Assembly: GCA_963691655.1 (NCBI GenBank)
Contig: OY829328.1
Span: 81,534,400-81,598,399 of the forward strand
DNA: 64,000 nt
Reading direction: 5' to 3'
From: Toxonevra muliebris
Taxonomy: Eukaryota > Arthropoda > Insecta > Diptera > Pallopteridae
In this document: positions 22,391 to 33,734 of the stretch, one piece after another
How positions within the stretch are numbered: position 1 is the first letter of the stretch
How the letters are laid out: every line of letters begins with the position of its first letter
Notes under the pieces: model-generated
What the model saw: the letters and a program-made list of their open reading frames with translations, nothing else
What the model was told of the DNA's origin: nothing
Databases searched by the model: none
Made by a program: the position numbers and the translations under genes

Positions 22391-23682
22391 TTGGGAGTAT
22401 GAATGTATTAACTCGTAATTGTGACTAACTTCATATCTATCATATGCGCCATTTTTTTGACATTGACAGCTATTCTATCTTAAAGAGCGCCAAAAATACT
22501 ATAAGCATTGATCCGTCAAATAATTTTCATTATTTTACAAAAGTGTTTTACTATAGCTGAAAATGTCGAATTTCGTGCCAACAGAACAACATTTGCGGGA
22601 AGTTTTAATTTGCTTCTTCCATTTAAAGAAAAACGCAACTGAAGCACATCGTTTACTCACTGAAGCTTATCTTGACTGTGCTATAGACGTTAGAATGTGT
22701 CAGGTGTGGTATGCCCGTCCCATTTCAAAAGTGGTGATTTTGATGTTGAAGACAGGGTACGTTCAGGCGGCCCGAAAAAGTTCGAAGATGAAGAATTGAA
22801 GGCATTACTCGAAGAAGATTCATGTCAAACGCAACAAGAACTTGCAGAATCTTTACGAGTTGATCAATCAACCATTTCTAAACGATTAAAAGCATTGGGA
22901 ATGATTGAAAAGCAAGGAAATTGGGTGCCGTACGAATTGAAGCCGAGAGACGTCGAACGACGATTTTTCACATGTGAACTGCAGATTGAACGACAGAAAA
23001 GAAAGGGTGTTCTGCATCGTATTGTGACTGGTGATGAAAAGTGGATACGTTACGATAACCCAAAGCGTAAAAAATCATGGGGACTGCCCGGACATGCATC
23101 AACATCAACGGCAAAGCCGAACATCCATGGATCCAAGCTCATGCTGTGTATTTAGTGGGATATGAAAGGTGTCGTATATTATGAGCTGTTGAAACCGAAT
23201 GAAACGATCACTGGCGACCGCTACCGACTACAATTGATGCGTTTGAGCCGAGCATTAAAGGATAAGAGGCCCGAATATGAGAATAGATACGACAAAGTTA
23301 TTCTTCAGCACGACTAAGCTCGGCCGCATGTTGCAAGGCAAGTAAAAACATACTTGGAAACGCTGAAATGGGAAGTGCTACCCCATCCGCCGTATTCTCC
23401 AGACATTGCTCCTTCTGATTACCACTTGTTCCGATCGATGACACATGGCTTGGCTGAACAGCACTTCCGTTCTTTCGAAGAACTCAAAAAATGGGTCGAT
23501 TCGTGGATGGCCTCAAAAGATGAGGAGTTCTTTCAACGCGGAATCCGTATGCTATCAGAAAGATGGGAAAAGGTTGTGGCTAACGATGGACAATACTTTA
23601 AAGGATAAATTTATAATCACTTTTTCACAATAAAAGTACAAATTAGGAAAAAAAATACGAGTTTATACATTCATACTCCCAA
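22391..23682 (+). mobile_element. Mariner (DD34D) element, inactive
   Basis: A 1292-bp element with inverted ends TTGGGAGTATGAATGTAT, continuing AACTCGTA, flanked by TA (22389-22390 and 23683-23684). Full length is kept, but the single gene is broken. Confidence 0.92.
22563..23608 (+). pseudogene. Mariner transposase pseudogene
   Basis: Starts MSNFVPTEQHLREVLICFF and ends ERWEKVVANDGQYFKG, the usual length and ends for a mariner transposase related to the mauritiana group. The linker motif WVPYEL and the signature YSPDIAPSDYHLF are present. The catalytic Asp residues are in VTGDEKW, LQHD and APSDYH, with 34 residues between the last two (DD34D). It is dead: a frameshift lies near 22715, a TAG replaces Trp at 23153-23155, and a TAA replaces the Asn after the second catalytic Asp at 23315-23317. 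Confidence 0.92.
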
Positions 23683-23719
23683 TACGTCGTGGTTGTGCCA
23701 ATAAATACACTTATAAAAG

Positions 23720-25946
23720 TATGAACAACAGCAAAATAAACAGAGGAAGACTACAACAACTTCTACAGAAGAAATGTTTTCTAATAATTTCTCAATTCTT
23801 CTGTGAGTGTCTGCCAGGGAAGCCAACTCATTTTTTCTCTCTCCCCGATAACCCTCGAGAAATTACCCGATTTTCTATCGAATTCCCTGCATTGGTATAG
23901 TTTCATATGATAACAGCGCTACACGCACTTTCCATATAAACATTTTACAAAAACGAAATCGAACTCAGTGAGTGTTATTTTAAGGCGACCCTGAACTTTC
24001 TCGGTCCAAAACTTAACAAATTTCTATGGGACTGGTAGATTAATAGAAACGTTCTTTCTGACTCCGGAGTTCTTAACACTTTTGGACATCAAAGTTCTCA
24101 AAGGAGAAGCCATGGGATTTTTTTTTAACTCAAATAAAAAATGGCAAAAACTTTGTTTTGAGAAAAACGAGTTCAAAGTTTTGACTATCGGTTTTTAACA
24201 TATAAAATATACTTCATCTTCTTTATGATGGCTGAACGTAATTTGTAAGTTTACAGATTAGTCAGCAATGATTAAGAGTTAATCAAGAGGTGCTGGACGA
24301 AGGCATAGCTAAGCCTTTCTGAACGGCCGAAAGGGAAGTCGAGAGCCGCGGCCTGAAATGTTTACAAAATACTTTCGAAATATAATACTTTCGAATAACA
24401 CACTTTTTTAAAAATCGATTTCTCCAAACCAATAATTTGCAGGGCCTGCTTAAAAAAGGTGAAGATTTTAAGACTCAAAATATGGAATATTTCATAAGTT
24501 AAACTTTTTATATTACATAAAATTTGACAAAAAATATTCTACAGACTTTAATTACTAAAAGCTGAACGACTTCAAATTCCCCGCAAAAAACAGTTCATTC
24601 TCCGATTCCCCGCACCAAGTAAAATTCTCCGCAAATCGAGGAATTCCCTACAAGTTGGCATCGCTGGTGCCTGCAGACACATAGTTTTTTGTTTCCCTGC
24701 TCCCTCTGTTATTCTCTCTCCCGCTCTCTAGCTGTAATTCATTCTAGAAGACTAGGCTTAAAAAAGATTTTGCTTTTTGATTATGAAATTCAGTTTATGC
24801 TTAATCTAATAGAAAATATTCTGATCTAATATGGAAAGTTATACATTTTTCTGTTTTTTCTTTCTAAATATATGATAACTTCCTTTTCGTCATCAATTTC
24901 ATGCTAGGTATTTACTTTTTAAACTATTTTAAACTTTAACTGTTTGCAAATGATAATCGAATTGGATTATCGCATGATTAAAGTTCATTTATTTTACAGC
25001 AACATTCAAATGAATAAAATTTATTATGGCAATCGATTCTCATCGAAAAAAAAAAATGCGCCTAAATGTATGTTGCATATTTTTTTCCGTAAGTATTGAG
25101 AGTTGATTCTACAGTATGTTACAAAAGAATAAAGCTTTTATTCGTTGCAAACAATATAGTTAATGTGTATTCTGCAGTAATGTTGTTCTACATGCCCAAT
25201 AATTGACATTATTTTTTTACTTAACCTTTGCATGGTAAGAAAATGTATGCAAGCAAAAATTTACATAACCAGCTAAGTCTTCTGGGCTCTACTCATTCGC
25301 TACCACTACCTTTCCCTTCCCTTCTCTTTCCACCCTCTCTTTTTCCCTCTTGCCCTCTTCGATCCATTTTTTTTTTTGCTCCATTTCCCTTTCTTCTATC
25401 TCTCTCCCATTGAAAAGTAAGGATTAGAAATATTTCCTCTGCATGCATAGTTTTCAGCGATGAGTTATAGAACTCTTTGCAACAACAATAAAATAGCTAA
25501 TGATTAATCAAACAAAGTTTTAAGAAATAACTCTATCAAATCTGTGGCGTCTAATGGTAATTTTAGTAACTTAAACAGTAAAAATATTAGTAATCCATAA
25601 CGAGGATTTAGTTTTTTTGACCTTTGCCAGAGAAATCTTCAATTTACACTTAGACTTTATCTATGACTCATTAACAATAAAACCACCACGGGCATTGAGT
25701 TGGAGGTTTTCAAATTGTAATCAATGGCAGCTCGAAAACCATTACAGATTTAAAATTGAGGTTCCTACTATTTTATTTATATCTCGTATTTCGTCTACTC
25801 ATACCCTAATGTCAGCTGGCAGTTATATAAAGAGCATTCTGTTCCTGAGACACATTTTCAATGCCTTTCCTCATTTCAAGATAGACTAAGCCTTGCAGAA
25901 AAACGAGACTCTAGACTTCTGCACTGTTACTGAGGCAACGACAGAT
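23720..25946. other. Non-coding AT-rich stretch
   Basis: No gene is recognised. A pyrimidine-rich tract lies at 25280-25410. Weak short open frames here have no family features. Confidence 0.4.
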
Positions 25947-26026
25947 ATCGTCGCCTGAAAATTGATTTGGCATATAGGCATAGGAATGCTTATACACATA
26001 CGCCAAATCAATTCTCAAGCGACGAT
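25947..26026. other. 25-bp hairpin, pre-miRNA-like
   Basis: Left arm 25947-25971 and right arm 26002-26026 pair over 25 positions with only two A-C mismatches, around a 30-base loop. Arm sequence on the left runs ATCGTCGCCTGAAAATTGAT and ends TTGGC. Size and shape fit a microRNA precursor of about 80 bases, but a short fold-back repeat would look the same. Confidence 0.45.
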
Positions 26027-26464
26027 GTGCCGACTGATAATTGTTTTTACGAATTTACTACCAGCCAAAGTCTCGAATACAAAAATGACTAGTTGGAACT
26101 CTAAAAAATAAAGAAAGAAAGTGCTTGAGCTTGAGGAAAAATCACCTTTATCGGAGGCATTGCAACATTGTCTACAAAATATTGCCTTGACGTCCATTGC
26201 ATGAATATATTTTATAGAATGCTTTCATTTTGAGCAATTTTCTTCAGACTGTCAAGCTCTTTTATGAGGTTCAGGGTTTAGAATATTCAGTAGTGGTAAT
26301 TGTAATAAAAATATGCTCAAAATATTGCTAGCACATCTAAGGTAATAGAGTTACTTTGTTTTATTGTGATATGTGTATGGGTAGGTTGGCTATAATATTT
26401 TGTAACACACTGTAGCGTGTACAGCATTGGATATTGTGCTCATATCTTCATGTGAAACAGAGTT

Positions 26465-26640
26465 TCCTTTCACACACACACACACATACATTGATACGAG
26501 TATGTATATAAGTATAAAATCTTCTTTAATCTTTAATCTAGCGCGAATATTTCGAATGCAGCATCGATTTTTGCAACATGATGATGGTGCATTAGTGTCT
26601 GTGTAGACACATATGTATGTGTGTGTGCGCGTACATGTGA
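26465..26640. repeat. CA/TG microsatellites
   Basis: CACACACACACACACA at about 26473-26488 and TGTGTGTGTGCGCG near 26618. Simple repeats, no other content. Confidence 0.7.
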
Positions 26641-26785
26641 ATTTATTTTGCTCTACATTTTTCTCAATTTTTTTTGTTTGGGGTGCGTCGTTATTGCCCT
26701 GAATACCAAATTAAATTGATTTTTTAAACTAATAGTGAAAAGCTAATGTTAAATATGAAATAGTGATAAAAGTTTAGCATGTATT

Positions 26786-26880
26786 GGTTGCTTTCCTTGA
26801 CCGGACTTTGAATCCACCGGCATTTGCTTGTTACCATTTTAGCGCATACAATAATCGCTGAGCTACCGCAACCACAATGT
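26786..26880 (-). other. Degenerate tRNA-like sequence
   Basis: The minus strand reads GTTGCGGTAGCTCAGCGATT, with GGATTCAAAGTCC further on, resembling RNA polymerase III boxes A and B. The spacing and the one-base-long box B do not fit a functional tRNA. Probably a tRNA-derived repeat. Confidence 0.35.
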
Positions 26881-27059
26881 ATACAATTGCTATTTCAATT
26901 TATTCTATATCAATTAACAATTGTAATCATATCGAAATTTTGATTGAAAATTAAGTTATAAATCTAGGTTTTATATAATGCAGTATCGAAATTTTGGCTC
27001 AGCAAAAAAATGTATGCAGCTGCATTTATGTAGGTTCAACAAAAAAGTTTTGCATTTCT

Positions 27060-27520
27060 GATGTGATAACAGTTTTACTGGGGGGTATTCCACAAGCATG
27101 TGTCAAGAATTAATTTCCACAAAATAATTAAAATATATACCTAAACCTAAAAGTATACCACGAAAAATAATTTTTTATTGTATTGAAAAAAAACTGCCTA
27201 AAAATATGCCACGAAAAATATTTATTTTGGTTGTACTGAAAAAAGAACAGCCTAAAAATATGCCACGAGAAATTACTGTTTTCTAGTATTCAAAAATTAT
27301 GCCCACTGTTGCATTTGCCAGTACTTTCCCAATAAAGGTGCAATTTTTTAAATGACCTCGACGTTTTCGTGCGTCTTGTTATTTTAGCCTTCACTGTTCT
27401 AATTTTGTTATCTCTTTTTCTTAAAACTAATATTAGATTTTCGTATTTATTGTATAAAAAAATAAATAAATTTATGTCACTTAATATAAGAAGAAATAAG
27501 ACATCGCCTAATGGTAATAT
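27060..27520. repeat. 0.46-kb dispersed repeat, copy 1
   Basis: It starts near a GGGGGGTATTCCACA-type sequence and contains three tandem units of about 55 bp, each with AAAAATATGCCACGA or a close variant (27150-27285). It ends in a tract with TAAATTTATGT and AAGAAATAAGA. A direct second copy is at 28935-29395. Confidence 0.75.
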
Positions 27521-27529
27521 TATTTTATA

Positions 27530-28930
27530 ATTGTAATTAGGAAAATAAAACAATACAATAAACAAAAATAAACGAGACGATTATGTACCCACAATCCAAC
27601 TAAACTTGTTAGATATATAGTATAAGAACTACCGATATTTACAAAAGTTCCTAAAACCTGCTTTGTTCTATCCCAAATCATTTTAACTTAACCTATTCGA
27701 AACAACTTTAAGTTGTTCATGCATTTAAACGAAATTCTACATTCTGTTTTGTAAATATTTGACTTTTGTTTTTCTTACACACATTTTTTTTTTTTCATTT
27801 TTCATAGACAGAAAAATACGACAATAAAAATCTTTAGTAACATTAATTATGTTGACTTGCAGTTGCTTCAGGCCTCCATCCCCTTCTCTTCCTTCTCCTC
27901 CTCTTAACCCCCAGGGGAGCAACCAATGATTAATGATGCAAGTAGATGTATTATTATAGTGTAAGTTAATTGAATGTGTGGTGGATGGTGAATGGTGAAT
28001 GAATGTTAGTGAGGAGATGTTGTTGAGCGATGAGCGTATAAGAGCAACTAACATCATTTTCATTTATGTAGCATACATTTAGGCAGTTGATAAATTGTAT
28101 TATGTGTTGCAATTATTTTACATTATGCGGTTGAAAAAAAAAAAGAAATTATTTTTATTTTTTTTTTTTTTATTATTGGTATTGTTTTTATTTTCTTTGT
28201 TTTGAGTGGTGTTAGTATATATATATGTGTCTGTGCAAGCATGTGTATGTGCGTGTTTTATTATCATTTAAAATATTTAATCTTTAATGCAAAATAAATT
28301 GCCATTTATCAATATTTATTTTATTGCATTATTGCTGAAGTGGCAATTAAAGAAAGCAGCGTTTCTTTTTTTTATTATATTTGCATTTAAATGATTTTAT
28401 GATTTAATATTTATTTGTCAAGAAGATCTTTGGTTATTTTGTTTTTATAATTGGTGCTATTAATCGTTTCATTTAATTTCAGTTCTTATAATTAATTTTA
28501 TGATATGGAACAGAAGTGTGACTCAATTAAATGAATTATGTGCATAAGGTTTTGTTTTGTTGTTTGTTATCTTGCAAATAAAATACCAATAAAATTTCAT
28601 AAAGTATTACAATTAGTGCAAGTCAGGCACAGTGAATAGTGAATAAAATTGTTTCCTTATTAAGATTTTGTAAATATATGTATGTAATTTACAATCGTAA
28701 GAAATTATTATAAATTACTAAATAATTTAAACGACAATTCTTATTTGAGAATATCGCTCATTTGCTGCAATACTGTCATAAATAAAAAAAACAAAATCTT
28801 TTCTTTTTTTTTGAGAAAATCGCATTTAAAGTTTTCAATGAACTGCCACTCCTTAGAATACATACACTAACGACACGTAATCTTTTCACGAAGAGAGTTT
28901 ATAAAAAAAAAACGATTATTTCTTCTAATA
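27530..28930. other. Non-coding stretch between the 0.46-kb repeats
   Basis: No gene is seen. It has a C-rich pyrimidine tract at about 27869-27915 and runs of T near 27786 and 28150. Confidence 0.4.
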
Positions 28931-28934
28931 TTTG

Positions 28935-29395
28935 ATGTAATAACATCTTTCGGGGGGCAAGGTATTTCACAAATTCCACAATATCCACCATCACGATGTA
29001 TGACAAGAACTAACTCCCATAAAAGCTCTAATAATTAAAATATATATACTTAAGCCTAAAAATATGCCACGAGAAATAATTTTTTTGTAGCATTGAAATA
29101 ACTAAGCCTAAAAATATGCCACGAGAAATAATTTTTCTTGTAGCATTGCAATAACTTTTCCTAAAAATATGCCAAGGGAAATAATTTTTGAGTATTGAAA
29201 AAACTATGAACTATGTGCTTTTAAATTACACGAATAGTCGTGTTAAATTTGCTTTTTTCTTAAAATTAATAATAATAATCATAGATTTGCATACTTATTG
29301 CATAAAATAACTAAATTTATGTTATTCGGTAACTTTTTTTGTGAATGAATTTCATTTATTTAAGAAATATAAGAAAAAATAAGATATCTGCGTAT
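28935..29395. repeat. 0.46-kb dispersed repeat, copy 2
   Basis: Same orientation and layout as 27060-27520, again with three tandem units of about 55 bp carrying CTAAAAATATGCCACGAG (29055-29195). The units within each copy are more alike than those between copies at some positions, which suggests local homogenisation. Confidence 0.75.
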
Positions 29396-30980
29396 TATGG
29401 CGTAAGTGTCCATTGTGCGCAATAATGCTGTAAATAGTGTTACCAAACGTCCCGTTTTTACCGGGACATCTCGGAATTTTCGTTAACTTATAATTGTCTC
29501 GCCGGGACAACAATTTTACCGGGTCTTATGGAATTTTAATTTTTGCTTTCATGCTTAAAAATTTATTAATATCCACTCATAAAAGGAATACAATTTTATT
29601 ACTTTTTAATGACAACTCGGAATAAATATTATAATATAAAATAATAAAACGAACAAAAATACAATGCTTGTTGTTTTTATTTTGTGTAAATTAGATACTT
29701 TGTTAAATTTAATTTATAAGCTATACACAAAAAATTGTGTCTATTCTGTGTCCCGGGTACTAAATGATACCAGGCAATGAAGAAGTAAGTAAATAAGAAG
29801 AGAAATTACAGTAGCAAAGACAAAAAATTTGAATTTGTATAACCAATATGGATGCGCGTTTCTTTTGTCCCTGCGACAAAGTTGATTGTGCTAAATGCAC
29901 GTCAAAGGAAACACAGCTAATATTAGTTGCGTTTTATTCCGTCACTTGCTTCTAGTTATGTATAACTAGCAGCGATAATTGTTTTGGAAAGTGCTTGCAG
30001 TTTTTTTTGTCACACAGTGTAATTGCTCGTTAAATGATTACTACAGATTAATTTTAGCGTCATAGTATAAACACGTAGATATATATTTTTTTTTATCACC
30101 TATGACTGTTTTGAAATATCTGAATATCTTATCTTAATACTTAGGAAAGAGCCCATTTTGATGTTTCTAGTTTCTGAGAGATTCCATTCAAATTTTCAAA
30201 TTTTTTTTCCAGATTTTAATAGAGCAACCCAAGTCAGCTACTTACTTATTTCGATGAAATCTGTAACCAGTGATTGGTTATTACTAACAACTCGTAGGTA
30301 CGCCATGATCAAATATAACCTTACCGGATTGTGTGAGTTGGCTAGAGACTTTCGCCCCCCTTAGGCAGTTTCCGTGTTTAAACTTTTTTTTTATGTTTTT
30401 AAACTTTACACTTATATTTTGGCAAGTTTTCAATCATAATTTGTTATCTCTAATTAGGTACCAACTTAATACTGACTAAATGGGCCCTTTTCTGTATGTG
30501 CAATCCGAAAATTTCCGATTACTTTGGTATAATACAAAATATATATTTTTTTTTTCTATAACAAAGGATTTGTGTTGTCAGATATTTACAAATATGTCTG
30601 CGCATATGTAAATAAATCACATATTTCCTGTATCTTAACAGACTATAAAAGCTTTTAATAAAAAATGTTTATTATTAATATAAAGTTGTTATTATAGACA
30701 AGCAGTTGTTCTTAAGTATTTTTATTATTATTAGTGGTAAGTAAAAACTATGGACCACAGTGAATAATGCATTTAAATACAAATCGGCTTGGATTCAGTT
30801 TGTTCAAAAATTAAAGAAAACTACAATTTGCCTCTTTGGCTTCAGGAGGAGGAGGAGAGAGAGAAATAGAGAAATGGTATAAACGATATTTCCGGATTGG
30901 GTTAGTGTAACAATCTTGGTTAGCAAGTTATAGCAAAACAGGCCATCAAATCGAATATATTTTCAAAAATCTGTCCAATA
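29396..30980. other. Non-coding stretch
   Basis: No gene is seen. At 29445-29520 the motif GTCCCG/CGGGAC recurs in both orientations, suggesting the end of an unidentified mobile element. A GGAGGAGGAGAGAGAG tract lies at about 30847. Confidence 0.4.
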
Positions 30981-30989
30981 TTTTTTTTT

Positions 30990-31700
30990 AATTTTTTGTT
31001 TTTTTCTACACGTTTTATGAGTTTTTGCAACGGTTGCAACAAAAAAAAATTTTCCCAAAAAATCTTTTTTCGATCTAAATTTTTTAAAAAAATAATTTTT
31101 TCGATCTGTTTTGGCTTTCTACATGTTTCTTAAGTTTTTACAACGTTTTCAAAAAAAAAACAAATTTAAAAAAAAAAAAATTGAAAAAAAAATGTATCAA
31201 AAAATAATTGAAAAAAAAAAAATTTTTTTTTTCGACCTAAATTTTAAAAAAAAATTCGTAAGAACCAAAACTTTTTTTCGATGACTTTGTTTTTTTCTAC
31301 ACGTTTTATGAGATTTTACAAAGCTTTCAACAAAAATTTTTTTTAAAAAAAAATTTAAAAAAAAATTTTTTCGATTTTTTTTATTTTCTAAAATTATCAG
31401 AAAAAAACTTTCCTAAAAAATTTTTTTTTCGACCTAAATTTTTTCAAAAAATTTCAAAAAATAGAAACAAAATTTTTTTTCGATGGTTTGGTTTTTTTCT
31501 ACACGTTTTATGAGTTTTTACAACGTTTTCATAAAAAAAAAAAAAAATTGAAAAAAAACTTTTTGTCGACCTAAATTTTTTAAAAAATTTATAAAGGGAG
31601 GATATGAAGCTGTACAAATTTTGTTTCGATTTTTTATGCTTTCTAGACGTTTTATGAGTTGTTTTCAACAAAAAAAAATGTTTCAATTTTTAAAAAGAGA
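30990..31700. repeat. Degenerate poly(A/T) minisatellite
   Basis: Five units, each with a TCTACACGTTTTATGAG-type core (31007, 31119, 31296, 31498 and about 31641) separated by long A and T runs and a TTTTTTCGACCTAAATTTT-type segment. Spacing varies from about 110 to 200 bases. No coding potential. Confidence 0.75.
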
Positions 31701-32024
31701 AGAGAGAGTAACACCAATTATAGTTTTAAACCTCAAAATTTTTAGCTAGCGAATATTTATTTATTAGAAAGTCATTATTAGGCATTAAAATTTTTTATTC
31801 GCGAGCATACAAATCGGCTTCACAGGCCTAGACTGAGCTTTTTGCATTAACCCTGATGTGCGTGTAATATTTGTTTAGAAATAGCAGGAATTTTTGACTC
31901 TACTACGGTGTTGCTAATCCTTCATATGATCACAAAGGAAACGATTTGAACTGGAAAGTTCTAACTCCTCTATACAGAATTCGTATGATGATGCGAAAAC
32001 GGGTGAATTCTGAAGGTTCACCCT

Positions 32025-32030
32025 GTATAA
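32025..32030 (+). promoter_or_regulatory. TATA-like box of gene E
   Basis: GTATAA in CCCTGTATAATAATTTT, about 105 bases upstream of the start codon. Homology with the other upstream regions begins almost exactly here; sequence further upstream is unrelated. Confidence 0.35.
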
Positions 32031-32134
32031 TAATTTTATTTCCGATTTGTAATTTTCACCAGCTCTGTGAATTGAACCTAAGCTAATATATTTTCTTTCC
32101 TATTTTGACATAGCTTTCAATAGACTACTTAAAA

Positions 32135-33341
32135 ATGCGTAAAGTAATCCTCTTTCTGGCAGTTGTGGCTGTTGCGTGTGCAATTCCCTTGGAAGATCAA
32201 GGTCTAGATGCATGGCAGACTTTCAAGGTTTGTATTTAGTCTACATTTATTTAAATTTACTTTGCAAACACAAAAATATTTTGATTTTATAAAAAGGAGA
32301 AACATCGTAAACATTACAATTCGGAAAGTGAGGAGAATTTGCGTTTAAAAATTTTCAAAGAAAATAAATTTCGCATCGAGAAACACAATCGATTGTTTGA
32401 AGACGGAAAAGTGTCATACACACAAGGTTTGAATGAATTCTCTGATTTATTATCTCATGAAATGAGAGGCACTCTGAATGGATATAAACAGTCTTCACCG
32501 GATCGAAATTTGGGGTTTGTTAAATTTAATTTCCCTCAAATAGTTAATTGTTTTTAATAAAAGTAAATTGCTTTTTTCTAACGTAGAAATAATTGCACTT
32601 TTGTTCCACCAACCAATATAAAAGTACCTGATACCATGGATTGGAGAGAAAGAGGCGCGGTAACGCCGGTTAAGAATCAAGGTATTAAGGATCTTGAAGT
32701 TTCAACTTGATAAATTCGTATTTTTAGTATTTCTTTCATTTTAAGGACAATGCGGTTCATGTTGGTCTTTCTCGGCCACTGGTGCTCTAGAGAGTCAACA
32801 TTTCATAAAAAACGGGCAACTTGTTTCACTCTCTGAACAAAATTTAATTGACTGTTCTGGAAAATATGGTAATCATGGCTGTTCTGGTGGCTGGATGGAT
32901 AGTGCTTACTCATATATTAAAGATAATAATGGCATTGATACTGAAGATTCTTATCCTTATGAGACTAAAGATGATACATGTCGTTTTAATCCAGATACCA
33001 TCGGTGCTACCGTTACTGGATTCACAAATATTCCAAGTGGTGATGAACAGAAACTGCTTGAAGCTGTAGCGTCTGTTGGTCCCATTGCGGTTGCTATTGA
33101 CGCAGGACACAGTTCGTTTCAGTTATATAGTAGTGGAGTATACGATGAAGTGCAATGTAGTTCAACGCAATTGGATCATGGTGTAGTAGTGGTTGGTTAT
33201 GGTTCGGAAAATGGTCAAGACTATTGGTTAGTTAAAAATTCATGGGGTGAAGGATGGGGCGATAAGGGTTATATAAAAATGTCACGCAATAAGAATAATC
33301 AATGTGGTATTGCTACTGCTGCCAGTTATCCAACAGTTTAA
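32135..33341 (+). CDS. Cathepsin L-like cysteine protease, copy E
   Basis: C1A protease zymogen. The exons are 32135-32227, 32297-32514, a third exon ending at 32681, and 32746-33341. Signal peptide, ERFNIN propeptide and NEFSD are present. The mature domain has [15 protein letters not shown], His in [11 protein letters not shown] and Asn in LVKNSWG, with C-terminus SYPTV. The problem is the intron 2 acceptor: where the other copies have AG before the third exon (32596 here), this copy has TG. An AG nine bases upstream would start the exon at 32587 and keep the frame, adding three residues (Asn-Asn-Cys) to the propeptide and giving 333 residues instead of 330. If neither site is used, the gene would be non-functional. 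Confidence 0.85.
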
Positions 33342-33443
33342 GTAATTGCTCAGTCCGTCAAAAGTGAAGCGAGCATGAAAGTAACCGAGTTTCTATTTAA
33401 AATGAAGTAATGTAATAATCACAATAACTTAAAATAATTTTAA

Positions 33444-33449
33444 AATAAA
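33444..33449 (+). terminator. Poly(A) signal of gene E
   Basis: AATAAA about 103 bases past the stop of gene E, at the conserved position. Confidence 0.5.
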
Positions 33450-33734
33450 AAAAATTTAGAATTTTTCAACATATTAAAAAAAAATAACTTGTACATTTTT
33501 TTATATTTAATCATCAATACAAAGAAGAGATACCATAATTTCGAGTGGGAATCATGACAACAGAGACACTATAACGTTCAAGAGCTAGCGTCATGGTTGT
33601 TTCGAGTTCCTCGACGTTCATTTTGATAGATAAACAAGTCTCAGCCCACTTTTGGACCTGAAAATTCTCAAAAGAAATGACCTGAGCTTTCTTTTGACCC
33701 AAAAAAAAAAAAAGAAAATGTTTAGATCTTTATG

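Noticed and set aside
25228..25413. Open frame rich in Pro, Ser and Phe
   Set aside because: It is a translation of a pyrimidine tract.
27150..27285. CRISPR-like spaced repeats
   Set aside because: Eukaryotic context, only three diverged units with no unique spacers of fixed size.
31444..31686. Lys/Phe-rich open frame
   Set aside because: Product of the poly(A/T) minisatellite.
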